From positions 1 through 25,807 of the forward strand of contig DESK01000027.1 in the NCBI GenBank assembly GCA_002361955.1: a DNA stretch of 25,807 nucleotides, given 5' to 3'. Below, piece by piece: positions 1-7,813 of the stretch. Every line of letters begins with the position of its first letter. Positions within the stretch are counted from its first letter, which is position 1. Origin of the DNA: Lachnospiraceae bacterium UBA3316. Lineage in GTDB: Bacteria; Bacillota; Clostridia; Lachnospirales; Lachnospiraceae. The notes beneath the pieces were generated by a model that made no database searches, was not told where the DNA came from, and saw only the letters and a list, made by a program, of their open reading frames with translations. The position numbers were made by a program, and so were the translations under genes.

Positions 1-18
1 TTGTTCTATTTTAGCAAA

Positions 19-44
19 TAAAAAAGCCCGATTTTATGCGGGCT
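19..44 (-). terminator. possible minus-strand terminator hairpin
   Basis: A six-pair GC-rich stem (AGCCCG at 25-30, CGGGCT at 39-44) has an 8-base loop. The A-run at about 19-25 becomes a U-run only on the minus strand, so the terminator points left. No minus-strand gene is visible immediately to its right, so it may be a leftover or belong to a structure cut by the window edge. Confidence 0.35.
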
Positions 45-93
45 GTGGTGTTTCGCAAACGCCTAAAAAGAAATAAGATACGGAGGAGAAGAC

Positions 94-1546
94 ATGCGAA
101 AGAGAATATTGGCAGGATTGCTGGCAGGGATGATGGCACTGTCCGCCGGGATTTTTCCATCCGGGACGGCGCAAAAAGCGCAGGCGGCGGAAGAGACGGA
201 ATGGGAGTGGCTGAAGGGAGAGCTGGAAGCTTGCGGAGGCGTATGGGATTCTCCTGATTACGCGGGGGCGCTCAACGACAATATACCGGAAACCGCTCTG
301 CTGGGAAACGGGGATACAGGCGTGGTTTTTTATGGAAACGCGAAAGAAAAGACATATCTGCTGTCCAAGGGCGACTTCTGGAACGGAGGCGATCTGGTGA
401 CGAGCGCACCCTTTCATGCGGACGACAGGTTCATCCGCCAGATTGCCCTGGGAGGCGTCACCGTAAAACAGAAAAATATGTCGCTGACCAGGGAGCAGGG
501 CGTCACGGCAAGGGGCAGCAGCGTTCATGATGATTTTGTGCCGGAGCTGGCGATCAACGGAGTCCTCAGTGCACAGGAGGAAGCCCTATATCGACATCGG
601 GGATGAGGACTACCACCGGTAGTATTACGGTTCCCTGTATCATATGGGATGTACGGCCAGGAAGGATACGCTGGCGTCGGGGCTCTATGGCATCTGGGTG
701 ACAGGCGATAATTACGACTATGCAGATACAGAGGCTCTGGAGCAGGTGCTGAACTGTGTCCGGGGACTGGATGGGGCGATGTACACCCCGGAAAGCTGCC
801 GGGCGGTGGAGAAAGCCATCGCAGAAGCGGAGAAACTTCTGCTGGAAAGGCCCACGGCGGAGCGGCAGGAGGAGATCGAGGCATGTATCCAAAAGCTGTC
901 AGAGGCGGTAAAAGGACTGAAAACCTCGACAGAGCCCGACAGGGCAAAGCTGGAGGAAGAGCTGAAAAAGGCGAAAGAAGAAGCCCTGAAAGCCCAGGAA
1001 GAGCTTGCCAGCTTGCAAAAGGCCCTGGAAGCGGAACTGGAAAAGGCCAAAAAGGACATTCTAAGCATGCAGACAGAGCTTGACAGGGTGAAAAAAGCTC
1101 CCGTGCTCCGGAAGGGAGACACGGTGGAGGTACAGGGCGTCAAATACTGTGTGACAGACGAGGCCAAAAAGCAGATGGAAGCCTGCGGCCCGGCCGGCAG
1201 GAATGAAACAGAGCTTACGGTAGCCGACAGCATCCAGGTGAAAGGCACGACCTACCAGGTAACGTTTATCTCGGCAAACGCCTTTCAGAATTGCAAAAAG
1301 CTTACGGCTCTTACGGTGGGGAAATACGTAAATGAGATCGGAACGCAGGCGTTTTTCAAGTGTAAAAAGCTGCAAAGCCTGGTATGGAAGGGCACGAAAG
1401 CGCCGAAAATTGGCAGCAGGGCCTTTACAGGAATCCGGAAAAACTGTAAGGTAACGGTTCCGAAGAAGATGGCAAAGAAGGAATTGCAAAAGCTGAAAAA
1501 GGGGATGAAGAGCGCCGGGAAGAAGCTTGTATATAAGAAGAAATAA
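94..1546 (+). pseudogene. broken secreted six-hairpin-type glycosidase with FIVAR and BspA-like LRR modules
   Basis: The start at 94 follows a GGAGGAG ribosome binding site. The first 30 or so residues are a signal peptide ending near AQA. The next part (LLGNGDTGVVFYG, then LLSKGDFWNGG) resembles the N-terminal domain of GH95-like glycosidases. This frame ends at 606. The homology resumes in another frame, where DEDYHR is followed by TAG (613-621 region) and then YYGSLYHMGC and GLYGIWVTGDN, a catalytic-domain motif of the same family. Immediately after GDN the protein jumps to a FIVAR module (about 720-920), a Lys/Glu coiled coil (940-1090) and a BspA-type leucine-rich repeat (NAFQNCKKLTALTVG) at the C-terminus. 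Most of the catalytic domain is absent, with at least two internal deletions, a frameshift and a nonsense codon. The family assignment is from memory; loss of function is fairly sure. Residues from 644 on could still be made as a 300-residue fragment but lack a secretion signal. Confidence 0.75.
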
Positions 1547-1731
1547 GAACCGGAAGGGCGCACAGCGGCGAAGAGCCGGATAAAAAGAAACTGCTGCAAA
1601 AGAAGAGGAAAAAGGCAGGCATCAGAAAAAGGAACAGTAAAAGAAATAAAAGCAATCCGGCATCGGGAGACTTCAGGAACCCGGTGCCGGAAAAAGTGGC
1701 ATACAGAGAAAATAGCAAAGAGGAGGAACTT

Positions 1732-4210
1732 ATGAACTGGAAAAAAGTAAGAACAGCCATTTTGTCAGGGATGCTGGCGGCCAGCCTGGCCGCAGCCGGG
1801 CCTTCGGAACTGTTGAGGATGGGGAATACAGGAACTGTCGCGTATGCGGAAGAAGGCGCAGAGGAACACGTGATCGACAGAAGCCTGATGATGGCGTCGG
1901 CGGACAGCTACGAGTCAGGCAATGAGCCTGCGAAAGCATTGGACGGTAACAGCAGTACCTGGTGGCATACGTCCTGGAGCAACCGGAAAGAGCTGCCCCA
2001 GTCCATCACGCTGACTTTGCAGGAGCCTGTGGACGGGGTCTGCCAGCTCCGGTACACGCCGCGCAACGACAAGGACTGGAACGGAACGATCCTGGAATAT
2101 AAAATCCGCGTGAGCACCGACGGAGAGACGTTTACAGACGCAGCCGCGGGAACCTGGGCGGCTACCAGGGATCAGAAAACGGCGACCTTTGATTCCGTAA
2201 ACCAGGTAAAGGCAGTGAGGCTGACAGGGATTACGTCGAAGGGAAACCTGGAGTCAACGGATTCCGTGTATGTATCTGCGGCTGAGATTCAGCTGGTATC
2301 CAGGGATTCCTTCGTAAAAAATAAAGAACCGCTGGAAGAGCTGGTGGAGAAGGGAGAACGGCTCACCGCAGATAGCCCGGAGGGGAAGCAGCTTCTGGAG
2401 GAGGCAAAGGAGACCCTTTCGGATCCCCTGACGGTTCAGGAGCGTTTTGACGAGCTGGCCGCGGAGCTGAGCGCTGCGGTGGAGACGAAAACCTCCTTTA
2501 CAGGATATGCCGGCCAATGGATGTTTGACACAAATGGCGAGCGCATCCAGGCCCATGGCGGGCGTGGCGGTTGCAGACAGGCCGGAGGGCCCCTTCCGCT
2601 TCCTGAAGGCGAGGAGGCTGCACTGCTCAGAGGATTATTCCGGATCCGAGAAGGGAATGGCAAGAGACATGAATCTCTTCCAGGATGTGGACGGAACGGC
2701 CTATATCCTCTATGCTAGCGAGGAAAACGCCACGCTCTACATCTCCAGGCTGAATCAGGAGTATACGGATCTGGATGTATCGGAAGGGGCGGTGGAAGGC
2801 CGTGACTTTACACGAAATATGAAAAACAGCTCCCGGGAAGCTCCGGCCATGTTCCGGTATCAGGGGAAATATTACCTGATGACCTCCGGCTGTACGGGGT
2901 GGGATCCAAACGCGGCGATTTACTATACGGCGGATTCCCCGATGGGGCCGTGGAAGGCGAAAGGAAATCCCTGTGTGGGGGCGGAAAAGGATACCACGTT
3001 CCGGACACAGAGCACCTGCATCTTCCCGGTGGATGAGGCAAACGGAAAGTTTCTCTATATGGGAGATCGGTGGAACCGGAGCGACCTGGCGGATTCCCGC
3101 TATGTCTGGCTTCCGGTGGAGCTGGGATACAGCGGCGAGATGCAGATTTCACCGGTGTCTGACTGGACGGTGGAGGAAATCAAGGAGGCGGCTTCTGTCA
3201 GCCTGTACCAGGAAAATACGGTATATTTTGTAGACTGCAGCAAGGAGAGCAGTGGATTTTTCGACGGTTTTAGGGAGAGAGAGATCGCGCTTTTGAACGA
3301 GACGGGCGACCAGGCCTATGACGGCGTCTGGGGCCTGGTGGGAGAACCGGGGGTCTATAACGGTGACTGCCTGTTTGGAAGCGGCTACTGGGCAAAAAAG
3401 GATCAATCCATTGTTTACCGTTTCACCCTTCCGGTGGGCAGCTATCAGGTGGCGGCAGGCATACGGGAGTGGTGGACGGAAAAGCGGCAGGCAGATGAGA
3501 AGGCGGCAGCGGCAGTCATCGAAAAGATCGGGGCCATCGGGACCGTGACGCTGGAGAGCAAAGCGGCGATTGAGGAGGCGAGAAGGGCCTACGAGGGCCT
3601 GACGGAGGACCAGAAGAAGCTGGTGACAAACCTTGGCCTGCTGGAAGCGGCGGAGACAGCGTACAAGGAGCTGGAGACTCCGAATACAGAGCCGCCGGAA
3701 ACAGAAACGCCGGAAACCAAAGCCCCGGAAACGGAAACCCCGGACATAGAGGCACCGGGAGATCTGGTACCGCCGAAGAGAGAACTGAAAAAGGGCGGCG
3801 TGTACCAGGCAGGAAAGCTGTACTATAAGGTGCTCTCCGTGGAAAAGCGGGAAGCCGCCGTCGTAAAGCCCGTGAAAAAGACGGAGAAATCCCTTACGAT
3901 TCCGGCCAGCGTGAAGCTGGAGGGCGTCTCCTGCACGGTGGTGCAGGTCGCGAAGAATGCGTTTAAGGGGAATAAAAAGCTTACGAAGGTCACCGTCGGA
4001 GCGAATGTGCAGGTCATCGGAAAGAACGCCTTCTACGGCGCGAAGAGCCTGAAAAGGATCGTCATCCGGTCAAAGAAGCTGAAAAAGGCCTCCCCCTCCA
4101 GCATCAGGGGCATTTCGAAAAAGGCGGTGATCCAGGTGCCCAGGGCGAAAAAGAAGGCCTATACAAAACTGTTTAAGATTAAAGGGAAAAGCGGGGTAAA
4201 AATAAAATAA
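1732..4210 (+). pseudogene. broken secreted GH43 exo-galactanase-like protein with discoidin and LRR modules
   Basis: The start is placed at 1732, after AGAGGAGG, because the next residues form a signal peptide (ending near AYA). A discoidin (F5/8 type C) domain follows (about 1860-2300), then a helical spacer and the start of a GH43 beta-propeller (DTNGERIQAHGG). At about 2557-2563 the frame shifts by one. In the second frame the GH43 domain continues from a later point (AGVAVADRPEGPF, ARDMNLFQDVDG, REAPAMF, MTSGCTGWDPNA, MGDRW), the pattern of GH43 1,3-beta-galactosidases. The early propeller blades are missing. After GSYQVAAGIREWW the protein passes abruptly to an alpha-helical repeat (AYEGLTEDQKKLVTN), a Pro-Glu-Thr linker (about 3680-3760) and a BspA-like leucine-rich repeat. 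The domain order matches the upstream pseudogene, suggesting that both were cell-surface glycan-degrading enzymes. The 2507-4210 frame is long and open but lacks a signal peptide. Confidence 0.75.
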
Positions 4211-4235
4211 GGATCTTGAGAAAGGAGAAGAGAGA

Positions 4236-4352
4236 ATGAAGAAACTTGCGGCAGGGATGCTGCTTGGCGCGGTGCTTTTAGGAACGCTAGCACAGAGTGT
4301 GCAGGCCAAGGGCGTGGGGCCCGAACAGCATACCGATGATCAGCCATCCTAA
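4236..4352 (+). pseudogene. signal-peptide remnant of a third secreted gene
   Basis: A 38-codon reading frame begins at 4236, 26 bases after the preceding pseudogene, with a GGAGAAG ribosome binding site. It encodes a textbook signal peptide (MKKLAAGMLLGAVLLGTLAQ) followed by a likely signal-peptidase site (VQA, then KG), and stops after 13 more residues. From about 4305 onward the bases also read, on the opposite strand, as a cation/proton antiporter, so the coding part of this secreted gene was deleted. I infer that it was another secreted protein of the same cluster. Confidence 0.6.
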
Positions 4353-4439
4353 AATGGAAGGAAGCTTAAGCCTGGAAACAAGCTTGCCGGCAAGCAGCGC
4401 CAGGGCAAGCACCATAAGCCATCGCAGTAATTGTATCAT
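4287..4439 (-). pseudogene. N-terminal fragment of a cation/proton antiporter
   Basis: A 50-codon minus-strand frame starts at 4439, overlapping the tetR-family stop codon as ATGA, with an AAAGGAGG ribosome binding site inside the regulator. Its residues (LVSRLKLPSILGWLIIGMLF, then GPHALGL) are the first transmembrane segments typical of CPA2-type Na+/H+ antiporters, which are normally about 400 or more residues long. After GLH the frame runs into sequence belonging to the opposite-strand signal-peptide gene and stops. This is a truncated gene, almost certainly non-functional. The ATGA overlap indicates that it was once co-translated with the regulator and was probably its target. Confidence 0.65.
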
Positions 4440-5047
4440 TTTTGAGTACCTCCTTTTGCGATTCCGTACAGCATGAAGTCAAGTAATTTGGCAAGGTTCG
4501 TTTCATGTTCTTTGATCTGCTTATCCAGCGTCATATAGCGGTAGGCGGAGCTGCTGAAATATCCGTTGAACATCCGCTGCATCTGACGGAAATAATTCAG
4601 GGCGTCCTCTTCCGTGATCCCGTCCCGCAGTGTGAGGCTGGACAAGACGCTGCGGTAGATCCTTTCATTTATCGCCTCAAAGGGCTCTAAAATCTGCCGG
4701 ATCCTGTCCCGCAATTCCTCCTGGGGCTGCAAAATAGCTTCAAAGAAAATGTGGGCCTCGTTGGGATATTCTGTAAAAAAGTGCATGCGGAGCTTCATAT
4801 ATTGCAGCTGGTCAGAGGCGCAGCCGCTTTCCTCAATCATCGCGACCAGCTTTTGGCAGCTTTTCTCAAGGCATACGAGATAGAGCTCATCCTTATCTTT
4901 AAAATTGTGGTAGATCAGCCCTTTATTGATTCCTCTTTTACAGATGTTGTTGATCGTTCCGCCGGCGTAACCGTTCGCGCCGAATTCCTCTAACGCCGCC
5001 TCCAGTATCTTTGCTACCGTTAATTCTGTACGTTCTGTTCTCTTCAT
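4436..5047 (-). CDS. TetR-family transcriptional regulator
   Basis: This 203-residue protein has the TetR layout. An N-terminal helix-turn-helix spans about residues 10-58 (KILEAALEEFGANGY, TINNICKRGINKGLIYHNFK, DKDELY), followed by an all-helical ligand-binding and dimerisation domain. TetR proteins are usually repressors released by a small molecule; the ligand cannot be read here. The gene has its own promoter with a 28-bp palindrome across the -35 element, so autorepression is likely. Its stop codon overlaps the start of the truncated antiporter, the probable former target. With that target broken, the regulator may now control only itself or genes outside the window. Confidence 0.88.
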   Translation of the reverse strand: MKRTERTELTVAKILEAALEEFGANGYAGGTINNICKRGINKGLIYHNFKDKDELYLVCLEKSCQKLVAMIEESGCASDQLQYMKLRMHFFTEYPNEAHIFFEAILQPQEELRDRIRQILEPFEAINERIYRSVLSSLTLRDGITEEDALNYFRQMQRMFNGYFSSSAYRYMTLDKQIKEHETNLAKLLDFMLYGIAKGGTQK

Positions 5048-5085
5048 AAATACCTCACTAACATAGGATTCCTTTGCTAGGGACT

Positions 5086-5114
5086 ATAGTAGCACAAATT
5101 GACCGAATGGTTAA
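5086..5114 (-). promoter_or_regulatory. sigma-A-type promoter of the TetR-family gene
   Basis: On the minus strand, TTAACC (5109-5114) and TACTAT (5086-5091) are separated by 17 bases, about 40 bases upstream of the start at 5047. The operator-like palindrome overlaps the -35 and spacer. Confidence 0.55.
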
Positions 5115-5120
5115 TTTGTG
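5093..5120. promoter_or_regulatory. 28-bp operator-like palindrome, probable TetR-family binding site
   Basis: Two 12-bp arms (CACAAATTGACC and GGTTAATTTGTG) match at 11 of 12 positions and flank a 4-bp centre (GAAT). The palindrome covers the -35 box and most of the spacer of the regulator promoter, where a bound repressor would block polymerase. The 28-bp size is within the range known for TetR-family sites such as the QacR operator. The link to this regulator is inferred from position. Confidence 0.7.
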
Positions 5121-5179
5121 AATTGTGAAATCTTTGTTAATGGAGCACGTTTCATTACCTGTAGATAATGAAAATGTAA

Positions 5180-5208
5180 TTGATAAATGCAGAACATGAT
5201 TGTATACT
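5180..5208 (+). promoter_or_regulatory. sigma-A-type promoter for the small membrane protein and asparaginase
   Basis: TTGATA (5180-5185), a 17-base spacer and TATACT (5203-5208) form a near-consensus promoter, 77 bases ahead of the start at 5285. The two downstream genes are 19 bases apart and are probably transcribed from it together. Confidence 0.65.
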
Positions 5209-5284
5209 GAGAACGAGTATGTAAAGCGGCCGCCAGGCTTCCTTTGCCAGGCAGCTCATTTGATAGATTCAGAGGAGGAAGGAT

Positions 5285-5503
5285 ATGCTGAAGATCGTAT
5301 TCGTAATCTTAATGCTGGCCGTCTTTGGAAGGATGATCGGCTTTGCGTTCCGGGCAGCCTGGGGCGTGACAAAAATTTTATTCCGCCTGATTTTGCTTCC
5401 CTTATTTCTGGTAGGGCTGGCGCTCTCAGGATTCCTGTACATGGCGCTGATGCTTTTGCTGGTTGTTGGAATCGTGATGATTGTAGCAAAACGCATTTTA
5501 TAG
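5285..5503 (+). CDS. small two-helix membrane protein of unknown function
   Basis: This 72-residue protein starts after a strong AGAGGAGGA ribosome binding site. It is almost entirely hydrophobic: a first membrane segment at about residues 2-24, an Arg/Lys-containing turn (FRAAWGVTKILFR), and a long hydrophobic stretch at about 34-66 that could cross once or twice. It ends in a short basic tail (AKRIL), favouring a cytoplasmic C-terminus. I do not recognise the family. It lies 19 bases upstream of the asparaginase gene under the same predicted promoter, but nothing in its sequence suggests a transport or catalytic role. Confidence 0.75.
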   Translation: MLKIVFVILMLAVFGRMIGFAFRAAWGVTKILFRLILLPLFLVGLALSGFLYMALMLLLVVGIVMIVAKRIL

Positions 5504-5522
5504 ACTGAACAGGAGAAAACTT

Positions 5523-6530
5523 ATGAAAAAAATCTTAATCATCAATACGGGAGGAACATTTTCCTCGGTTAAGAGCGAGAAAGGATTGGCCCCTGGGCTC
5601 AGCAGTCAGGAACTGCTGAGTGAAATGCGCCTGGTGGCCGGAAATATAGAGCTTGAGATGGAGAATCTCTTTTTTGTGGACAGCGCAAATATTTTTCCGG
5701 AGGATTGGAAAACCCTGGCGGAGAGAATCGGGAAGGCCGTCTATCAGTACCAGGGAATTGTAGTGATCCACGGCACGGACACCATGGCCTACACGGCGTC
5801 GATGCTGACCTTTATGCTGCAGAATGTTCCGATCCCCGTGGTAATCACAGGAAGCCAGCTCTCCATCAGCCATCCGGTGGCGGACGCCATGGAGAACTGC
5901 CGCTGTGCTGTCCATATGGCCGCCAGCGGATACGCGGGAGTTTTCGTGGCATTTAACCGAAAGGTGATGCTGGGCGTCCGGGCCTCAAAGGTGCGCACCA
6001 TGAGCTTTGACGCCTTTGAGAGTATCAATTACCCCAATGTGGCGGAGATCAGTTCCCTGGGCCTGTGCGTCCACAGGGAATATATTCCGCAGAAAAAAGG
6101 AATTTTTGAGGTGCGTACCGATTACTCCGATAAGGTCTTTATCCTGAAGGTGTATCCCGGCATTGATCCGGGGATTCTGTCTATGCTGGCGGAAAAGGGC
6201 TACAGGGGCATTTACATAGAGGCCTTTGGACTTGGCGGGCTGCCGTTTCTGAAAAATGATTTTGTGGCGGCAGCCGAGCAGGCAGTCAAGGACGGGATGG
6301 TGCTTCTGGTGGGCAGCCAGTGCCGCTATGAGGGGAGCAATCTTTCCGTGTATGAGACGGGGCTGCGGGCCCTGGGTGGAGGGGTGCTCCAGGCCTATGA
6401 TATGACAGCGGAGGCGGCCCTCACAAAGCTCATGTGGGTTTTGGGGCAGACAGGGCAGACGCAGGCTGTGCGGGAGTATTTCTCTGTGGATCTGGCCCAT
6501 GAGGTACAGATTCCCGGGAACTATCACTAA
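5523..6530 (+). CDS. ansA: L-asparaginase (type I, cytoplasmic)
   Basis: This enzyme hydrolyses L-asparagine to aspartate and ammonia. The 335-residue length fits the asparaginase/glutaminase family. Both catalytic Thr motifs are present: TGGTFSS with Thr12, and HGTDTMAYTAS with the Thr85-Asp86 pair. VITGSQL follows at the usual distance, and KVRTMSFDAFES matches the loop before the C-terminal domain. There is no signal peptide, so it should act in the cytoplasm as type I enzymes do. It is probably co-transcribed with the small membrane protein upstream. The start at 5523 follows an AGGAG ribosome binding site. The symbol is given by family; glutaminase side activity cannot be judged. Confidence 0.9.
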   Translation: MKKILIINTGGTFSSVKSEKGLAPGLSSQELLSEMRLVAGNIELEMENLFFVDSANIFPEDWKTLAERIGKAVYQYQGIVVIHGTDTMAYTASMLTFMLQNVPIPVVITGSQLSISHPVADAMENCRCAVHMAASGYAGVFVAFNRKVMLGVRASKVRTMSFDAFESINYPNVAEISSLGLCVHREYIPQKKGIFEVRTDYSDKVFILKVYPGIDPGILSMLAEKGYRGIYIEAFGLGGLPFLKNDFVAAAEQAVKDGMVLLVGSQCRYEGSNLSVYETGLRALGGGVLQAYDMTAEAALTKLMWVLGQTGQTQAVREYFSVDLAHEVQIPGNYH

Positions 6531-6566
6531 ATAGTTGTGAAAATCGCACAAAACCTCCTGATAATA

Positions 6567-6596
6567 TTGACAATTATGGGCGAAGTGTACTAAAAT
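6567..6596 (+). promoter_or_regulatory. sigma-A-type promoter of the Sir2-like gene
   Basis: A perfect TTGACA (6567-6572), an 18-base spacer and TAAAAT (6591-6596) lie 53 bases ahead of the start at 6649. The Sir2-like gene therefore appears to be transcribed independently of the asparaginase gene. Confidence 0.65.
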
Positions 6597-6648
6597 AAGA
6601 GAAAATAGATCTGGGAATACAGGTGATAAAAGAGACGGGGGTGTTGAT

Positions 6649-7401
6649 ATGAAAGAGATGGATGTGTTAAGGAAAAACCTGTACGAGAGCAGATATACAG
6701 TGGCCCTTTGCTGCAGCGGCATGCTGGCGGAGGTGGGAAGGCCCAGCATGAGAAAGCAGTCCAGGGACTACGAGATAGAAAAAAAGTACGGGCATTCCTC
6801 GGAGGAAATGTTCAGCGCGGCTTGCTTTTCCACCAGGCCTGAGAAATTCTTTGAATTTTACAAGGCGGAGGTGCTTCCCACGGAGAATATGCATCCGGGA
6901 AAATCCTATGAATGTCTGCGGATCCTGGAGGAGAGGAATCTGATCCAGCTCATCATCACCAACAATGCCTGCAACTACTATTCAAAAGTGGGATGCAAGA
7001 ATGTGCTGCCGCTTCACGGGGACATTGAAAATAATGTTTGTATCAATTGCGGCAAAACCTTTAACGCGGAGTATATGGCAAAGAGCAAGGGCGTTCCCTG
7101 CTGTGATGTCTGCGGAAAGCTGATCCGTCCCAAGGTCGTGATGTTTGGCGAGATGGTGGATAACCGGATGATGACGAGGGCGATCAACGAGATCGCAAAG
7201 GCGGACCTGCTTCTTGTCATAGGTTCCGATCTGGGGAGCCCCTTCGCAGGACGTTATGTGAAATACTTCGATGGCCGGGAGCTGATTCTTATTAATCAGG
7301 AGGAGTCCTGCAAGGATCGGGTGGCAGACCTGGTGATCCGCCGTCCCATTAAGGATGTACTCTGTGAGCTGGTGGAGACCTGCTGGGCGAACAGAGAGTA
7401 A
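6649..7401 (+). CDS. divergent Sir2 (sirtuin)-family protein
   Basis: This 250-residue protein aligns by eye with the NAD-dependent deacylase (Sir2) fold along its whole length. Retained features are the catalytic His in LHGDI (His123), two Cys-x2-Cys zinc pairs (Cys131/Cys134 and Cys152/Cys155) and the RPKVVMFGE segment after the zinc module. Several NAD-site motifs are altered. The GAG motif reads CSG (residues 22-24), the following IPDFR reads RPSMR (31-35), and the TQNID motif reads TNNAC (104-108), losing the Asp. The later GTSL motif reads GSDL. It may be a deacylase of unusual specificity, an ADP-ribosyl-related enzyme, or a binding protein without deacetylase activity. The ribosome binding site before 6649 is weak (GGGGGTG). 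The neighbouring asparaginase gives no clear functional link. Confidence 0.8.
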   Translation: MKEMDVLRKNLYESRYTVALCCSGMLAEVGRPSMRKQSRDYEIEKKYGHSSEEMFSAACFSTRPEKFFEFYKAEVLPTENMHPGKSYECLRILEERNLIQLIITNNACNYYSKVGCKNVLPLHGDIENNVCINCGKTFNAEYMAKSKGVPCCDVCGKLIRPKVVMFGEMVDNRMMTRAINEIAKADLLLVIGSDLGSPFAGRYVKYFDGRELILINQEESCKDRVADLVIRRPIKDVLCELVETCWANRE

Positions 7402-7462
7402 GGCAGGAACTGTTCAGCCAACAAGCCATATGTCAAAGGATAAAAAGTGATCAATCAGGGTG

Positions 7463-7497
7463 ACTTTCCCCGGACCAAAGGCGGCCCGGGGGGAAGT
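7463..7497 (+). terminator. strong GC-rich hairpin, possible terminator of the Sir2-like gene
   Basis: ACTTTCCCCGG (7463-7473) pairs with CCGGGGGGAAGT (7486-7497) across a short loop, 62 bases after the Sir2-like stop codon. The downstream bases (TGCCTTGTTGTG) are only moderately T-rich, so intrinsic termination is uncertain and an RNA-stabilising role is equally possible. Confidence 0.4.
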
Positions 7498-7586
7498 TGC
7501 CTTGTTGTGTATAAGGAACAAAACAGACATGCCTGCCGCGGGAGCGTTGGCTTGCCGGGCAGCCCATAGAAAAAGGAGGAAACAAG

Positions 7587-7724
7587 ATGTCAGAAGAAAA
7601 AAGAAAACAGCAGGAACAGGAGACGAAGCAGGAAGAGAAAAAGCTCAGTGAAACCTGGGCCCAGGACGCTCTGGGAGATCTGGAGGACTGGATCGAGGAG
7701 CAGGGAATTTATATCCGCCAGTAA
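7587..7724 (+). CDS. 45-residue charged small protein of unknown function
   Basis: The start at 7587 follows a consensus AAGGAGGA ribosome binding site spaced 6 bases away. The product is 45 residues: a Lys/Glu/Gln-rich N-terminal half (MSEEKRKQQEQETKQEEKK) and an amphipathic C-terminal half (WAQDALGDLEDWIEEQG) ending in IYIRQ. No Cys, signal peptide or membrane segment is present. I do not recognise the family. The quality of the ribosome binding site and the patterned C-terminal half argue that it is translated. It is flanked by a hairpin upstream and by a minus-strand terminator just downstream. Confidence 0.55.
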   Translation: MSEEKRKQQEQETKQEEKKLSETWAQDALGDLEDWIEEQGIYIRQ

Positions 7725-7752
7725 GAGAAAACACAGCCATTACCCGCCGGAT

Positions 7753-7788
7753 AAAAAATCCCCTGCCTGGTTTCCAGACGGGGGATTT
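7753..7788 (-). terminator. intrinsic terminator of the ABC-F gene
   Basis: AAATCCCC (7756-7763) and GGGGATTT (7781-7788) pair, with inner CTGG/CCAG pairs. Reading on the minus strand the stem is followed by six U residues (A-run at 7753-7758). It lies about 25 bases beyond the ABC-F stop codon. Confidence 0.75.
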
Positions 7789-7813
7789 CATGTAAAAGGG
7801 ATGGCAAGGTGAA

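Noticed and set aside
1684..1731. Upstream ATG at 1684 as the start of the GH43 gene
   Set aside because: It would place 16 charged residues before the signal peptide and has no ribosome binding site, while 1732 has AGAGGAGG.
3680..3765. Short direct repeats of CCGGAAAC type as a CRISPR or minisatellite
   Set aside because: They encode a Pro-Glu-Thr linker in frame and have no spacer structure.
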